Source of the DNA: Lichenostomus cassidix | Lineage: Eukaryota; Chordata; Aves; Passeriformes; Meliphagidae | Direction of reading: 5' to 3' | Length of the DNA stretch: 64,000 bases | Assembly: GCA_008360975.2 (NCBI GenBank) | Contig: CM039202.1 | Coordinates: forward strand, 3,358,128-3,422,127 | In this document: in pieces, positions 12,290 through 24,879 of the stretch | Layout of the letters: every line of letters starts with the position of its first letter | How positions within the stretch are numbered: position 1 is the stretch's first letter | Made by a program: the position numbers and the translations under genes | The notes under the pieces: generated by a model | What the model was told of the DNA's origin: nothing | Database searches by the model: none | What the model saw: only the letters and a program-made list of their open reading frames with translations

Positions 12290-12597
12290 GGAAAATCCCC
12301 CATTGGTGATCCATTGATTTCTTCTAGGATTGGAAGATTTGGTGTTTTAGCAATGATTTTCTTTTCTTCTGGTGAGATTTTTCTGGAAGTGTTGGAGTGG
12401 GGATTTCTGTGGGAATGCAGAATTGTAGAAACATGGAATGATTGGAAAATCCCCCGGTGGTGATCCACTGATTTCTTCCAGGATGGGAAGATTTGGTGTT
12501 TTAGCAATGATTTTCTTTTCTGCTGGTGAGATTTTTCTGGAAGTGTTGGAGTGGAGATTTCTGTGGGAACACAGAATGATAGAAACATGGAATGATT
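12290..12597 (+). repeat. Tandem duplication, two 154-bp units
   Basis: GAAAATCCCCC, GATTTGGTGTTTTAGCAATG and TTTTTCTGGAAGTGTTGGAG repeat at an offset of 154 bp. Confidence 0.93.
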
Positions 12598-12690
12598 GGG
12601 GCTGGAAGGGATTTTAGGGACAAATTCCATCCCCATCCAGCCTGGTCTGGGGCATTCCAGTGATCCTTGATTTTCTCTGGGAAATTAAGG
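12589..12690 (-). mobile_element. CR1 LINE 3' fragment, degraded
   Basis: GGAATGATTGGGGCTGGAAG, CATCCAGCCTGGTCTGGGGC, and a TTCTCTGGGAAATTA edge. Confidence 0.65.
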
Positions 12691-12811
12691 ACTCTCCCCA
12701 TTTTCCATGGATCCAACAGTTTGTTCTGTTTCTTGCTTGAACCAAAATTTTTGTGTAGGGTGGAGAAGGATTTCCAGCCTTCCTCAGAGATTAGGAATGG
12801 ATCCTTTTAAG

Positions 12812-13556
12812 GGGTTGGGAATTGTTATTCCAATCTCTCAGAAACCCCTGGAATGGATTTTCCAGTACAATTTGGGGAGACTGGGGTAGGAACTGGATTG
12901 CAATCCGGATTATCCAACTCAGTCTTGTGCTTTCTCCACATCCACTTCCTTAATTCCCATAAAACTTAATTCCCATAAATCTTTCTGAAATGGATTTTCG
13001 AGCATCATCTGGGAAGACTGGGGTAGGAATTGGATTCCAATCCAATTGGTTGGAAATTGTTATTCCAATCTCTCGGAAACCCCTGGAATGGATTTTCCAG
13101 CGTCATCTGGGGAGACTGGGGTGGGAATTGGATTGCAATTTGGATTATCCAACTCAGTCTTGTACTTTCTCCACATCCATTTCCTTAATTTGCATAAAAC
13201 GTAATTCCCATAAATCTTTCTGAAATGGCCTTTCGAGCATCATCCGGGGAGACTGGGGAAGGAACTGGATTGCAATCCGGATTATCCAACTCAGTCTTGT
13301 GCTTTATTCCCATCCACTTCCTTAATTCCCATAAATCTTTCTGAAATGGATTTTCCGGCATCATCTGGGGAGACTGGGGTAGGAATTGGATTCCAATCCA
13401 ATTGGTTGGAAATTGTTATTCCAATCTCTAAGAAACCCTTGAAATGGATTTTCCAGAATCATCTGGGGAGACTGGGGTAGAAACGGGATTGCAATCCAGA
13501 TTGTCCAACTCAGTCTTGTGCTTTATCCACATCCACATCATTAATTCCCATAAAAC
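12812..13556 (+). repeat. Nested minisatellite of ~100-bp and ~230-bp units
   Basis: Words GAAATGGATTTTCCAGCATC, ATCTGGGGAGACTGGGGTAG, GGATTATCCAACTCAGTCTT and TTGGAAATTGTTATTCCAAT recur five, five, four and three times. Two unit types alternate. Confidence 0.92.
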
Positions 13557-15444
13557 TTCCCAGCTGAGGTAATTCTGAATTCCGGGAGGCTCTGGGTGTT
13601 CTTTGCATGATGGAAATGAGGAACATTTCAAACAATGAGAGAGATCAAACAATGGGAAGGGAGAAGGACGGTGGTGCTGAAGCAGGAAAGATTATCTAGG
13701 GAAAAGATTTTTTGCTCTGCTAAAGCCATTGTTGTTCCATCAAATCCAATATCCTGGAATGAAAAGAAGGCCTTAAAAAGTCGAAATCGAGGAGTAAGGA
13801 ATTAAAAGCCACCAGATATTAGCATTTAACGAGCTGGGTTTAGTGAGAGGATTTAACGAAGGAACCGTGAGGAATTTTCCTTTGTTAATTTTGGCCGAAA
13901 TGGGGGGAAATTTGGGCATCTGCAGAGATCCGGGTTAGTGGAAGGTCTGAGCTTTTGTTTTGGGATTTGGAGCAGCCTCAGGAATGCTGTCCTCCCCCTG
14001 CCAAGGCCACCAGCCCAGGTGACAGCTGTGTCCCCTTGTCCCCTCTGCCCAGTCCCCCTCGGGCTCAGAGCTGCACAAACTCCATGGCAATTCCAGCAAT
14101 CCCAAAGCCAACATCAGAGGGTAAATGAAGGCTTAATTAAAAGCTGACACAGGAAGGGAAATTAAATTAATGTCCTAATTAATGCTTCGGGTTGAGTCCA
14201 AATGGGAAACTTTCTGATTCTCCTTTTCTCCTGTCGCAGCTCCACTCTCACCTCTGGGCAGTGATGGATTTGGGCTCATTTGGCCCCAGTCCTGGAAAAC
14301 ATCCTCATTAAAAATTGTGTCCAAGCCCACAGTTCATTCTCTTCCTGCTGCGTTTAATTGCTGGATTGGATCGGGATGGAGTTAGGGATGGGATTAAAAA
14401 AGGTGGAGCCATTCGGAAAATTTCGCATAATGGTCCCAAATTCTGATTTTACCCAAAAACCTTCACTTACCGACCTGAATCAGAATAAAGCCCACTAAAT
14501 CCATAATAAATAATAAATTAATTCCATAGTAAATCCATAATAAATCCATAATAAATTAAATTAATCAGTGTTCCACTGTTTCTTTTATTACAATAATTTT
14601 AGTGGAATTGGAATTTTGGTAGCACGACTTCCCTGGGATGAAGAAGAATCAAAACACTCCCAGAGCTCTGAGTTTTCCATGAAGGAACACAAGAGAAGGA
14701 GAAGGAATTTTGGAAGGATTGAGCTCCTCCAGGCTCCCAAGGTTCCTTTCCTGGCCTTGGATGCTTCCAGGGATGTGGCAGCCAGAGATTCTCTGCATGA
14801 CACCACTTTACCTCTGTCTTTTTAAGACATATGAGTCAAATTCTTGGCAGCTGTTTGCAGTCAGGGAGAAGGAATTCTACCAGAGCCACCAACCCCACTC
14901 ACCCCATCGCTCTGGATTCACACCAAATGCATCCTGACAAGGTGGAGTTGGGCAGAAGAGCTCCTGAGGTCACAGAAAGAGGAAACAAAAAAATGTGCTT
15001 ATCAAATGAAACCTGATTTTACGGTTCATCCTTGTGTATTTTGACTTTGGGGGTGATTTTCCTAGTTTTATTTCAAGTCCTCGGAGGTTTTTCTCTGTAG
15101 GAAGACAAACAGGCATCAAAACTGAGATGCTCATTAATATGACAGCTCTTGCTTTTAAAAAAAAATTAAATATGTTTTCATAATTAGTAAGAAAAATACC
15201 AGAAAACTGAGAAATCACCTCAGTAGGAGGCACTGGCTCCCTTGGAATCAGATTCCAATGGAAATCCATGGGAGCTCCAGGAGAGGAGCTCCTCAGGCGT
15301 TATTGATCCATACAGAGGGATGGCTCTCCACTTGGGATGTGCAGTTTTCTCCCTCCAGCCAGTTTTTCATCCTTTTAGCATTAATAGAAATGGGTTCTGG
15401 AAGTTTGAGAGTCTGGAGTTGTTTCGGAAAGCTCAGGCTGGTGT
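13557..15444. other. Unique intron segment
   Basis: Contains a short CCATAATAAAT repeat at 14500-14565. No gene recognised. Confidence 0.5.
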
Positions 15445-15622
15445 GAGGTCTGAGGGTGGGGAGGGATGGGATGGAATTCCCAGAGGAGCTGTGGCTGCCC
15501 CTGGATCCCTGGAGTGTCCAAGGCCAGGCTGGAGCACCCTGGGATGGTGGGAGATGTCCCTGGGGTGGCTCTGGATGGGATTTAAGGTCCTTCCAACCAA
15601 ACCATTCCAAGGGTTTGGGATT
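15445..15622 (+). mobile_element. CR1 LINE 3' fragment
   Basis: GAGGAGCTGTGGCTGCCCCT, AGTGTCCAAGGCCAGGCTGG, GATGGTGGGAGATGTCCCTG and CCTTCCAACCAAACCATTCC. Confidence 0.9.
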
Positions 15623-15867
15623 CATTTCCTCAGGCTAGTTCAGATCCCAGCTGGAATACTCAGAGAGGAACAAAACGGGGTTGTGGTGTCCTTCTGTGGG
15701 AGGGGGAAAGTTTCCCTCCCCAAAAATTTCCTCCTCAGGAAACTTTCCCTCTCCAGAAACCCCTTCTGTCCTGTCCAACATTCATACAGGAAAAAGAATT
15801 CCCCACTGGAGTTTTCCCACAGGTTGTGCCTCCAGTGGAATAGCTGCTAGCTGCACACCACGGAACC

Positions 15868-16050
15868 ACGGGGTGGTTTGGGTTGGAAGGGACAATTCCA
15901 GGGATCCAGGGCCTCCCCACCCTCACAGGGATGGAGCTAGGGATGGGATTAAATTCCCAGCTGGGATTAATTCCCAGCTTCTCTGGGAATTCCATCCCAC
16001 CCCTCCCCACCCTCCCAGCCAGGAATTCCTTCCCAATATCCCACCCAACC
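15868..16050 (-). mobile_element. CR1 LINE 3' fragment, internally rearranged
   Basis: GGTTTGGGTTGGAAGGGACA is joined directly to ATTCCAGGGATCCAGG. A local TTAAATTCCCAGCTGGGATT duplication precedes TTCTCTGGGAATTCCATCCC. Confidence 0.85.
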
Positions 16051-16477
16051 CTGTGCTCTGTCACTGTGAAGGACCTGCAGGTTTGATCCTTCTAGAAACT
16101 GTAAAACTTTCTCCCCTCCAGCCATGAGAACCCATTCCCCTTTTTTTTAGCAAATCCATCCCCTAAAAAATGACCCCATGGGGATGGCAGTGTGTTCAGC
16201 ATCAGGACAGCAGGAAAAGCCTTCCCGTTGTGAATCCAGCTCACGATCCCGGGATGTCTGCGCTGGAGGAGCATTTCTCATCCCCATCCTCTGGATCTAA
16301 ATGTGAAATGTTGTTTTCATCAGCAGCTCCTCGGCTGGAGCTCCGCAGGATGAGTCAGTGCCCTTCGGAGCAGAGCTGGGAATCGATCGAGCTCCGGGAA
16401 TCAGATATGGATATCTCCAGAGGCGTGGGAATGGCGCTGGTGACTAATGGATTGGTGGAAATGTACAGGAAAAACGG
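16051..16477. other. Unique intron segment
   Basis: Nothing recognised. Confidence 0.5.
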
Positions 16478-16985
16478 CCCAGGCAGGCAGCAATCCTTCT
16501 GGGATTGTCTGAGACCCAGTCCAGAAAAATCCGACTAATAATTCTACTTTATCCATGAGTTTCCTTGGGGGAACGCTGTGATCAGTGTCCATTGTCTGCC
16601 CAAACAGCCCCAGCAGACAACAATCCTTCTGGAATTGTCTGGGAGATCCAGTCCAGAAAAATCCAACTAATAATTCTACTTTATCCATGAGTTTCCTTAG
16701 GGAAATATCCATTGTCTGCCCCAGCAGCCCAAGCAGACAGCAATCTTTCTGGAATTGTCTGGGAGATCCAATCCAGAAAATTCCAATAATTAATTCTGCT
16801 TTATCCACAGGTTTCCTTGGGAGAAAGCTGAAATCCATGTCCATTGTCTGCCCAAACAGCCCCGACAGACAACAATCCAGAAAAATCCAACAATTAATTA
16901 AACTATATCCACAAGTTTCCTTGGGGGAACACTGTAATCAGTGCCCAGAAGGAACAATCCTTCTGGAATTTTCTGGGACACCCAA
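16478..16985 (+). repeat. ~120-bp minisatellite, four to five units
   Basis: Units of CAGACAACAATCCTTCTGGA, ATTGTCTGGGAGATCC, AGTCCAGAAAAATCCAACTA and TTTATCCATGAGTTTCCTTG. The last unit has internal deletions. A stray unit lies at 19682. Confidence 0.92.
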
Positions 16986-17239
16986 TCCATCGGGATGGCT
17001 CAGGGTCTCAGCCACATGGGGTGGCAAATTGAAATCCAGGTCCTGATGGACCAAAAATTCATCTCCTGCATGACTTTTAATGATGGAAACTGCCCCTGGG
17101 TGGATTTTTGGGGAACCAGCAGCAGATGTTGCACCTGGAGCTGGGTTTGGGAGGGATTTTGGGGTGGGAGGGATGATTCCCTTTCCCTCAGCACTGGGGG
17201 GATTCATCTGGAGCTCCCAGGGTGGGAAAGACACGGACT

Positions 17240-17390
17240 CAGCAGACCCCTGGAAGTGTCCCAGGTCAGGTTGGGCAGGTTTGGGATCACCCTGGGACAG
17301 CAGAAGATGTCCCACCATGGCAGGGATGGGAATGGATGGATTTAAGGTCTTTTCCAACCCAAACCATTCCATGATTTCGTGATTCCATGA
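17240..17390 (+). mobile_element. CR1 LINE 3' fragment
   Basis: CCCTGGAAGTGTCCCAGGTC, AAGGTCTTTTCCAACCCAAA and the CCATGATTTCGTGATTCCAT tail. Confidence 0.85.
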
Positions 17391-17393
17391 CCC

Positions 17394-17909
17394 CACCTCA
17401 GCTCCAGCCATCCCGGAATGATCTCCTGGCTGTCGGAGTCGTTCTTCCCCCTCTCCAAATGTTCCACCAGCAGCCTCCAAATGTTCCTCCCTGCCGCCCG
17501 TTTCATCCAAGGACCTTTGGGAACTTCTGGGAACAAGGAGTCAACGAGCTCCCGAAAACCACATTAATAGCAGGGAACGAGCAGCCAGATGTGCTCATCT
17601 GGCGCCGTTCCCTTGGCACCGGGGAGTTTGATTGTTCCTCCAGTCAGAGGACGCCTCGGGCAGTGCTGGAAATTACTCCTCAGCCAGCTGGGGGGGACTG
17701 AAAGTCACAAAAAATAATCAACAGAATAAATTTTCCCTCTCGGCGCAGGAGGCTGTGGATTTCCCAGCGCCAGGTGTTGCCTCCCTGTGCCCCACCAGGC
17801 TGCCGATCCGGAATGGGGAGGGAAAAAATTGGGAAACAGGATTTTTTGGGGATGTTTGAGGATAAAGGGGGATTTGGATGCGTCATCTGACCCCAGGGCA
17901 GAGAGGTGA
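17394..17909. other. Unique intron segment
   Basis: Nothing recognised. Confidence 0.5.
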
Positions 17910-18598
17910 GGTTGGAATACAGAGATTCATGGCTGTGGGGTCAGAAATATGGAGATTTGTGGTTTTAGGGTCAGAAATACAGGGATTCAAGGTTGTAGGG
18001 TCAGAGATACAAGGATTTAGGGCTGTAGGGTCAGAAATACGGAGATTTGTGGTTGTAAGGTCAGAAATCCAGGGATTTGGGACTGGAGGATCAGAAAAAC
18101 AAGGATTCCTGGCTGTAGGGTCAGAAATCCAGGAATTTGGGGCTGTGGGGTCAGAAATACAGAGATTCATGGCTGTAGGGTCAGAAATTCAGGGATTCAA
18201 GGTTGTAGGGTCTGAAATACAGGGATTTGGGGCTGTAGGGTCAGAAATACAGGGACTCATGGTTGTAGGGTCTGAAATACAGGGATTTGGGGCTGTAGGG
18301 TCAGAAATCCAGGGATTTGGGGCTGTAGGGTCAGAGATACAGGGATTTATGGGTTTGGGGTCAGAAATCCAGGGATTTGGGGCTGTAGGGTCTGAAATAC
18401 AGGGATTCATGGCTGTAGGGTCAGAAATACAGGGATTTGGGACTGGAGGATCAGAAATACAGGGATTTGTGGGTTTAGGGTCAGAAATACAGGGATTTAG
18501 GGCTGTAGGATCAGGAATACAGGGATTTGGGACTGGAAGGTCAGAAATACAGGGATTTAGGGCTGTAGGATCAGGAATACAAGGATTCCTGGCTGTGA
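17910..18598 (+). repeat. 30-bp minisatellite (GGGTCAGAAATACAGGGATTTGGGGCTGTA)
   Basis: About 23 units of almost constant 30-bp length, with variation mostly at GGATTTGG versus GGATTCAT and CTGTAGG versus TTGTAGG. The plus strand is open for 282 codons and the minus for 144, since 30 is a multiple of 3 and the unit lacks stops. I do not call a gene: there is no non-repetitive domain, signal or splice context. Confidence 0.95.
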
Positions 18599-18600
18599 AA

Positions 18601-19140
18601 TACAGCAGATTGTGTCGAATCACTGGGCAGAACCAAAGGAAAATAATCTGTAATTCATTATCTGTCCATTATCTGCATCCATCTGAATCTGTTATTAATA
18701 TTAATAATTTATTGTATTGTTGTTAATGAGGGTGATATAATTTATATTGATTATGAGTAATTAGATATTATCAATATTATAATATATGTTTATAATATAT
18801 AATATGATAAATATTCTCCATACTATCATATTCCTCTAAAAATATTTGGCAATGGCAGAAGGTTTTATTCCCGTGCTAGAGAGGCTTTGGTGAAGCCAGC
18901 TGTATTTTTTAATATATATTTATGTTTATATTTATATTTATAGTTATAGTTTATTTATATTTTAGATATATTATTTATTTTTTTATATATAGCATATATT
19001 TTATACATATTATATGTTTATGTATTATTTCTATTTTATATATTTATTTATAGCTCTACATTCATATATGCATACTTTTTTTCCATATATTTATATTTTT
19101 CTATCCATCTTTCTGTATTATTTAAAACTCTCCCAGTTTC
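18601..19140. repeat. A+T-rich low-complexity block
   Basis: TATATTTATATTTA-like sequence from 18700 to 19120. Confidence 0.85.
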
Positions 19141-20914
19141 TCAGGGGAAGTTCTCAGCATGGCAGTGACCAGTCCTGAACTCTCTCCGTTCCCAGGCTCA
19201 TCCATGAATTCATCCATTCATGGTTCTGGAACATTCCATGGTAAAATTGGTATAAATGTGTAAAACTGGCACATTTAGGCTGTGGAAAAGACCCTGAGTT
19301 TGGCTGGAAATGGGGATTTTGAGCCATCCAAACCCAAATTTTTAATCTGGATCTGTTTTAATTCAGGATTTTGGGGTTTTTATTTAAATTTATTTCGATG
19401 GGACACAGTGGGGACCAAGGTTTAACCCTTTGCCCACCTGAGAGACCTTCAAAGCTTTCCGGTTAATTCAGCATTTCTCCCAAAAAACGAGGAAAATATG
19501 TGGGAATTGAGATCAGGGTGGATGGGAAGGGAAGGATGGAAGATTCCCAATGGAATGTGACAATCCTGGTTGTCCCTTTTAGAGGGAACAAACCTAACCA
19601 TGCAGAGAACATACAAAAAAATAATAATAATAAAATTCTTTTTTCTTAATTTTGTAGTGATGGAGATGCCAAGCCAAACCACAGCCAGAAAAATCCAATA
19701 ATTAATTCTCCTTTCTCCAGGAGTTTCCCTGGGGGAATGCTGTGATCCATGTCCGTGTGAATCCACCTGACAGGAAACTCAACCCTCCAGCTCTTGGACC
19801 TCCAACCGGCTGGCATTGATTTAGATATTCAGCAGATCAGAGCCTTTCACTGGAAAAAAAAAATCTATGGATTAAAGAGTGCATAAAAAAATGGCTCCAG
19901 GTTTATACTGATGGAAAAGTGAATTACTCAGCACCAAAAGGGAGAGGAAAACGCATGATTTCTCTTATTTTTTGGCTTAAAATGAGTCAGAAATGAGCTG
20001 TAATTTTATTTTTTAATTCCTGCTAGTGCAGATTTTTCCTGGAAAGGGGATCTGTGCTGAGATGCTTCCCTGGGCCTTGTCTTGGAAGAAGGAATTCCGG
20101 GAAATGTCAATTTTTACTCAAAACATGAGCAGCAGTTTGGGCTCCTCACAAGGACCTGGAGCAGGTTTTTCCATGTTTTTCCAAGGAATTTTAAATTCCT
20201 CAGCTCATCTTCAGGGATTGGGGCAATTAAATCCAGATAAATCCAGATAAATCCAGATAAATCCAGAGCAACAGCACTGGAATCTCTGGAGGCTCCACAG
20301 GAGCTGCTGTGGGAGGAGGATTTGGTCCAGAAGAGTTATTTTTGCTCAGAAAGTCACAAAGTAACTCCATTTTATTCAGAAAAAAAATCTGAGGATGCAA
20401 ATCTTCCTTTTCAGCTTCTACAGGGAATAACTCAGTGATTCTCAGCTCCTCCCTCCTTCAGAAATTAACTCAATTTCAGCAGTTTAACCCCAAACTGTTC
20501 TTTTCCTGGCTGAAACACAACTCCAGAACAAGACAGGGATTTCTGCAGCAACCCCAGGAAGTGAGGAACCCAAATCCCACTGGCACCCAATGGAATTCAG
20601 GCCCTTCAAACCTCCTTTCCGCTGTGCAAATCCCAATCCCTGATTTTAAAAAAGGTGCTGGCAGTCCCTTCAACTTCCTGAACATCTTTCCCAGCGGGTT
20701 TTGTGTGACTGAGTGCTGAGGAGCTGTCACAGCTCCTTCTCCTCTAGCCTTATTCCCAGAGATGGAAGAGGAAATTCCAAAATTGAGAAGCAGAGGATTT
20801 GCTCTTCTGCCTCTGAAGGTTTCTCCCCAAATTCCGTGTGCTGCTCTCAGAAATGGAAATTTTTTTAATGATCCAGGGGAAGGAGGATGTCCTCCTGGTG
20901 GTGCTGTCCCACAG
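19141..20914. other. Unique segment with one stray repeat copy
   Basis: 19682-19760 is one isolated unit of the minisatellite at 16478 (CCAGAAAAATCCAATAATTA, GAGTTTCCCTGGGGGAATGC). Four GATAAATCCA units lie at 20231-20265. Otherwise unique. Confidence 0.6.
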
Positions 20915-21115
20915 CCTTGGGGAAACTTTGGGAACCTTAGGGAACGTTTGGGAACATTTGGGAATATTTAGGAACCTTGGTGAACCTTTGGGACCCTTTG
21001 GGAACCTTAGGGAACCTTTGGGAACATCTGGGAACATTTGGGAATATTTGGGAATCTTGAGGAACATTCAGGAACCTTTGGGATGCTTTGGGAACATTTG
21101 GGACAGCTGGGATGG
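20915..21115 (+). repeat. ~10-bp minisatellite (TTTGGGAACC/TTGGGAACAT)
   Basis: About eighteen short units, read as F-G-N-L-R-E-P-L-G in one frame. Confidence 0.9.
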
Positions 21116-21228
21116 TTGAGTGCTGTTGGATCTGGGAGTCATTTGTAGGGAGAACCTGGAGATCTGTGGCTCCAGAGCTGGAAAATCAGGACAGGCAGCC
21201 CAAAATTCCACTAAATCATGGATATTCC

Positions 21229-21425
21229 CAGGATGGTTTGGTTGGAAGGACCTTAAATCCCATCCAGTGCCACCCCAGAGACATCTCCCACCATCCCAGG
21301 GTGCTCCAGCCTGGCCTTGGACACTCCAGGGATCCAGGGGCAGCCACAGCTTCTCTGGGAATTCCATCCCAGCCCCTCCCCACCCTCCAAGCCAGGAATT
21401 CCCTCCTAAAATCCAACATAAACCT
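21229..21425 (-). mobile_element. CR1 LINE 3' fragment
   Basis: Well preserved on minus: GGAATTCCCTCC edge, CTGTGGCTGCCCCTGGATCC, GTGTCCAAGGCCAGGCTGGA and TTCCAACCAAACCATCC. Confidence 0.9.
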
Positions 21426-23025
21426 TCCATTCTTTCAGTTTAAAACCATTTATCCCATTATTCCACAGGCAGCGACACCTGAAGAATTCCACCTTCCCCA
21501 GTAACCAGATCCCTCTCCCAATTTTGGGAGCAGCCACTGGGGAAGGCTAAAAGCATCCAGTGCTGGGAAAACAGGAATTTTGGATTTCTCCTGGGCCTTC
21601 TAAATGTCAAGACATCCTGGCAAAGAGCAGCTCCCAGCCTGGAGCTCCCAACGTGTCACTCCGAGAGGTGTCAGAGCTCTCAGGGGTGGCAAATTCCCTT
21701 CCGTTCCCAGGTGTGAAAAATTCCCGAGTCAGGCTGGGATGGTTGTGATTCAAACCCTCAGCTGCTGCTCCTGTTGCCTTTGGTTGGTAGAAATACGAGG
21801 CAGGCAGAGTTTAAAAGGGGTAAAAGGGTTTTATTTTGGTGTTTAATAGGATTTTAGGTGCACAGCTCTGCAAAGGTGGAACACACCGAGATGCACACTC
21901 ACTGTATAACGTGGATAAAATTTTATGGACCTTGCAAATTTGCATATCTACCTAAAATCCCCCAATAAGAAGCTTAATAAATGAAGTAATTATCCCTCTA
22001 TTCTAACCACCTCCACCCCTAAATGAGGCTAAAGCCCAGTTTACAAAATATTTTCCAGAGAGATTTTAACCAAGGTTGAAACCTCAATTTTTGATAGCTC
22101 AGAGCTCTCTGGCCTTTTACTGAAAATGTTTGGTTTTTCTGCCTTGCAGGACCCCAAAATTGAGCTTAAATACTGAATTACAAAAATCACAAGGATGTAA
22201 GCTAAGAGTACAGAGAGTGTATAAAGGGTAGAGAAAATAGGAAAAGGGTATAAAAATGTATTAAATGGTACATAAAAGAAAAGGCAAAAATCAGCAGGCA
22301 TCTCTCCCAGTCCCTGTCCCAGGCAGGATGGATCTGCTGCAGCTCCGGGAGCAGAGCGGGTGTGAGAATCTCACCCTGAGCAGGCTGAGGAGCTGCTGAG
22401 GGATCTTTCCGAGCCTGAAAAACGCCTTTTCCCTGCTCCTGCTTCCAGCCAGCTCCTGTCAGGGAAGATTAGAAGAGGGGAGATGGCGTGGAATGGAGAA
22501 AAAAGGTTTGGAAATGGGGATAAAGGCCCACGGTGGCACTGCTGGGTGTCAGATTTCTGCTTCACAGCCCTGCCTTATTGGAAAAGAAAAGAAAATAAAC
22601 CCCAACACCAGCAGGAAAATTGTCTGTGTCCGGCTCCTGGGTAACCCAGACATTTTCTTCCCGGAGAAAATGGGAATATTACAAGTAAATTGCTTCTGAA
22701 AGCTTTTTAGCACCTCATTTCAGCTGCTTGGAGCCAAGCTGCTGGGGAGAAGGTGAAGGTTTCTCACTCCCACTCCAACACCAGCCCTTCTCAGGATTCA
22801 GCATCCAGGGGAATTCCTTGGAAAACTCTCCCAATCCTAGTCACTGGTGTGTTTTTTGTTCCAGATCATCTCCAGCCGAGCTGGAGAGGGGCAGGGAGGC
22901 ACCAGAATGGAGAGGATGTTGGAATATTCCAAGTTCACACACCTCTGGCAGTTCCTTTCCGAGCAATTCCTGTGGGATATCTCAAGAGGTTTTCCAGATC
23001 ATAACCTCAGAGCAATTTGGGAAAT
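21426..23025. other. Unique intron segment
   Basis: A+T-rich at 21880-22280. No gene recognised; a weak LENS-like coincidence near 22817 was rejected. Confidence 0.5.
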
Positions 23026-23178
23026 CAGAGTTCCCAGAGGAGCTGTGGCTGTCCCTGGATCCCTGGAATGTCCAAGGCCAGGCTGGAGCACCCTGGGACA
23101 GCAGGAGTGTCCCTGAGGTGGCACTGGGTGGGATGTAAGGTCTTTTCCAACCCAAACCATTCCAGGATTCCATGATTT
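23026..23178 (+). mobile_element. CR1 LINE 3' fragment
   Basis: GTTCCCAGAGGAGCTGTGGC, ATGTCCAAGGCCAGGCTGGA and AAGGTCTTTTCCAACCCAAA. Confidence 0.88.
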
Positions 23179-23397
23179 TGATCACTGATGGTGCAAATCC
23201 ACAGATGGAGCTGGAATCACTTCCAGGCAATTCCAGACTCAGCCCAGGTGCTTGGGCAAGCGGTTTGAAGCCCTGGTGGCCACAGGAAAGGCAGAGCCAC
23301 CTGTTCATGGGACAAGGGGACATTGTCTGTGCACCCTGAATGGGAAGGACAGCAGTTTGGAGCCCGAGGATGAAGTGGGGGATTTCTTGGGATTTGG

Positions 23398-23660
23398 GAA
23401 TGCCCTCAAGTTGTGCCAGAGGAGGCTGGAGTTGGATATTGGGAGAATTTCTTTCCAGAAAGGGCAGTGGTGCAGTCCCCATGCCCGGGGGGATTTGACG
23501 GCCATGGGGAGGTGGCACTTGGGGACATGCGTCAGTGGTGGCCTTGGCAGGGGACAGCTTGGACTCGATGACCTCAGAGGGCTTTTCCAGCTTTTCCAGC
23601 CTAATCATTCCACCCTAATCTTTCCAGCCAAACCAATTCCATGATTCCCTGATTCCTGTT
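23398..23660 (+). mobile_element. CR1 LINE 3' fragment, variant subfamily
   Basis: CTCAAGTTGTGCCAGAGGAG, GGAGGTGGCACTTGGGGACA, TCAGTGGTGGCCTTGGCAGG and GACCTCAGAGGGCTTTTCCA. Confidence 0.85.
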
Positions 23661-24529
23661 GTGATTTTCCATTGTCTAAATTAGTGAGGAAGAGAAAATA
23701 ACTCCATCCCCGTCTCTGAGTGCCTGGGGAGGTGCAGGGGCTGTGGAAATGCTCCAGAAGAATTCCAGATCTCCTCTCAGAATCACTGTCCTCTGCGCAC
23801 AGCTCACTTGTGCTTCTGGAAACAACTCGGAGTTTGATTTTTGAAACTTCCTAAGAATTTTTTCAACCAAGTTCCCAAGAATTTTTTCAATTTTTTCAAC
23901 TTGCTGGGAGTGTTTTCCTTTGGAAACAGCTGGAACGGCCCTCTCCTTCTTCCTTTTTTCACCAAAGTTAAAAAAAAAACTTTCCACAAGCTCTACTTTT
24001 TATTCTTTAAGGTTTCATAGTTTTCACATAATTTTCACCCCAGTGAATCCACACATCTCAAATCCTCATCCCGAGCTCCAGAGCTGATTTCCGTGGCAGA
24101 TCCGAGCGGTGACGCCTGCCCTGATCTCAGCCACGGTTTATTTTTATTTTTATTCCTGCGCATCGGGCGCTGTTTGTCACGCTGCCTGCGCGGGGGGAAC
24201 TCACTCTGCCGCGCTTTGGGGAGCTGTAACTCATCTCCTGTTTAATCCCCTGCCTGTCACGGACACGGATTGAGGATGGAGCGCTCGGCCCTTCCTGACA
24301 TCCCTCACAAGCCTTTTCTCCAGGTGTTTTTGTTTGTTCTCCGCGCTGTCCTTCGTTACCCGCAGAAGAAAGCTGGGTTTGCAGTTGGTGTTGTTTCAGG
24401 AAAAGCTCTCCACGTGGAATGGGCTGCACATGGAATTCTGCAGGAATTCTGGGATGTTATAACCTCCTCCAAGTGAGGAGATTGTGCTGTTGTTTCTGCT
24501 CGGCTTTGAGGGAAGTTGTAGAATTCCAG
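23661..24529. other. Unique segment with CpGs near 24090-24370
   Basis: 24150-24240 has GCGCATCGGGCGC and CCTGCGCGGGG. No exon recognised. Confidence 0.45.
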
Positions 24530-24715
24530 AGTGTTTTGGGACAGAAAGGACCATGCAGATCATCTCATTCCACCCCCTGCCAGGGACACCCAGCAAGAGG
24601 AGTCAGGGAATCGTGGAATTGATTAGGCTGGACAAGCCCTCTGAGGTCATCCAACCTTCCACTATCCCAGGGTGCTCCAAGCCCTGTCCAGCCTGGCCTT
24701 GAACATTCAGCAAGT
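24530..24715 (-). mobile_element. CR1 LINE 3' fragment, older type
   Basis: Plus strand has ATCATCTCATTCCACCCCCT, CTCTGAGGTCATCCAACCTT, and TCCAAGCCCTGTCCAGCCTG, GCCTTGAACATT. Confidence 0.78.
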
Positions 24716-24879
24716 TGTTTGTTCTCTGATTTGAAGGGGAAAAAAGCTATAATGTTGATGTTCTCCTTGTTGAAGCTCTTGGAGATCCATTGGACAGAAG
24801 CTCTGGTGAAGATCCAGGTGGTTCTTGTGAAAGTTGAGGTGATCATGGTGAGGTGAGCTGACAAACAGGAACAGCAGCT

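Noticed and set aside
17878..18726. 282-codon open frame on plus and 144-codon frame on minus
   Set aside because: Both are products of a 30-bp stop-free tandem repeat; no unique domain, start context or splice signals.
22794..22851. Possible TGFA exon 2 after CTTCTCAG, with L-E-N-S
   Set aside because: Lacks the hydrophobic signal-peptide residues and cysteine, and the GTGTGT donor leaves the wrong phase; probably coincidence.
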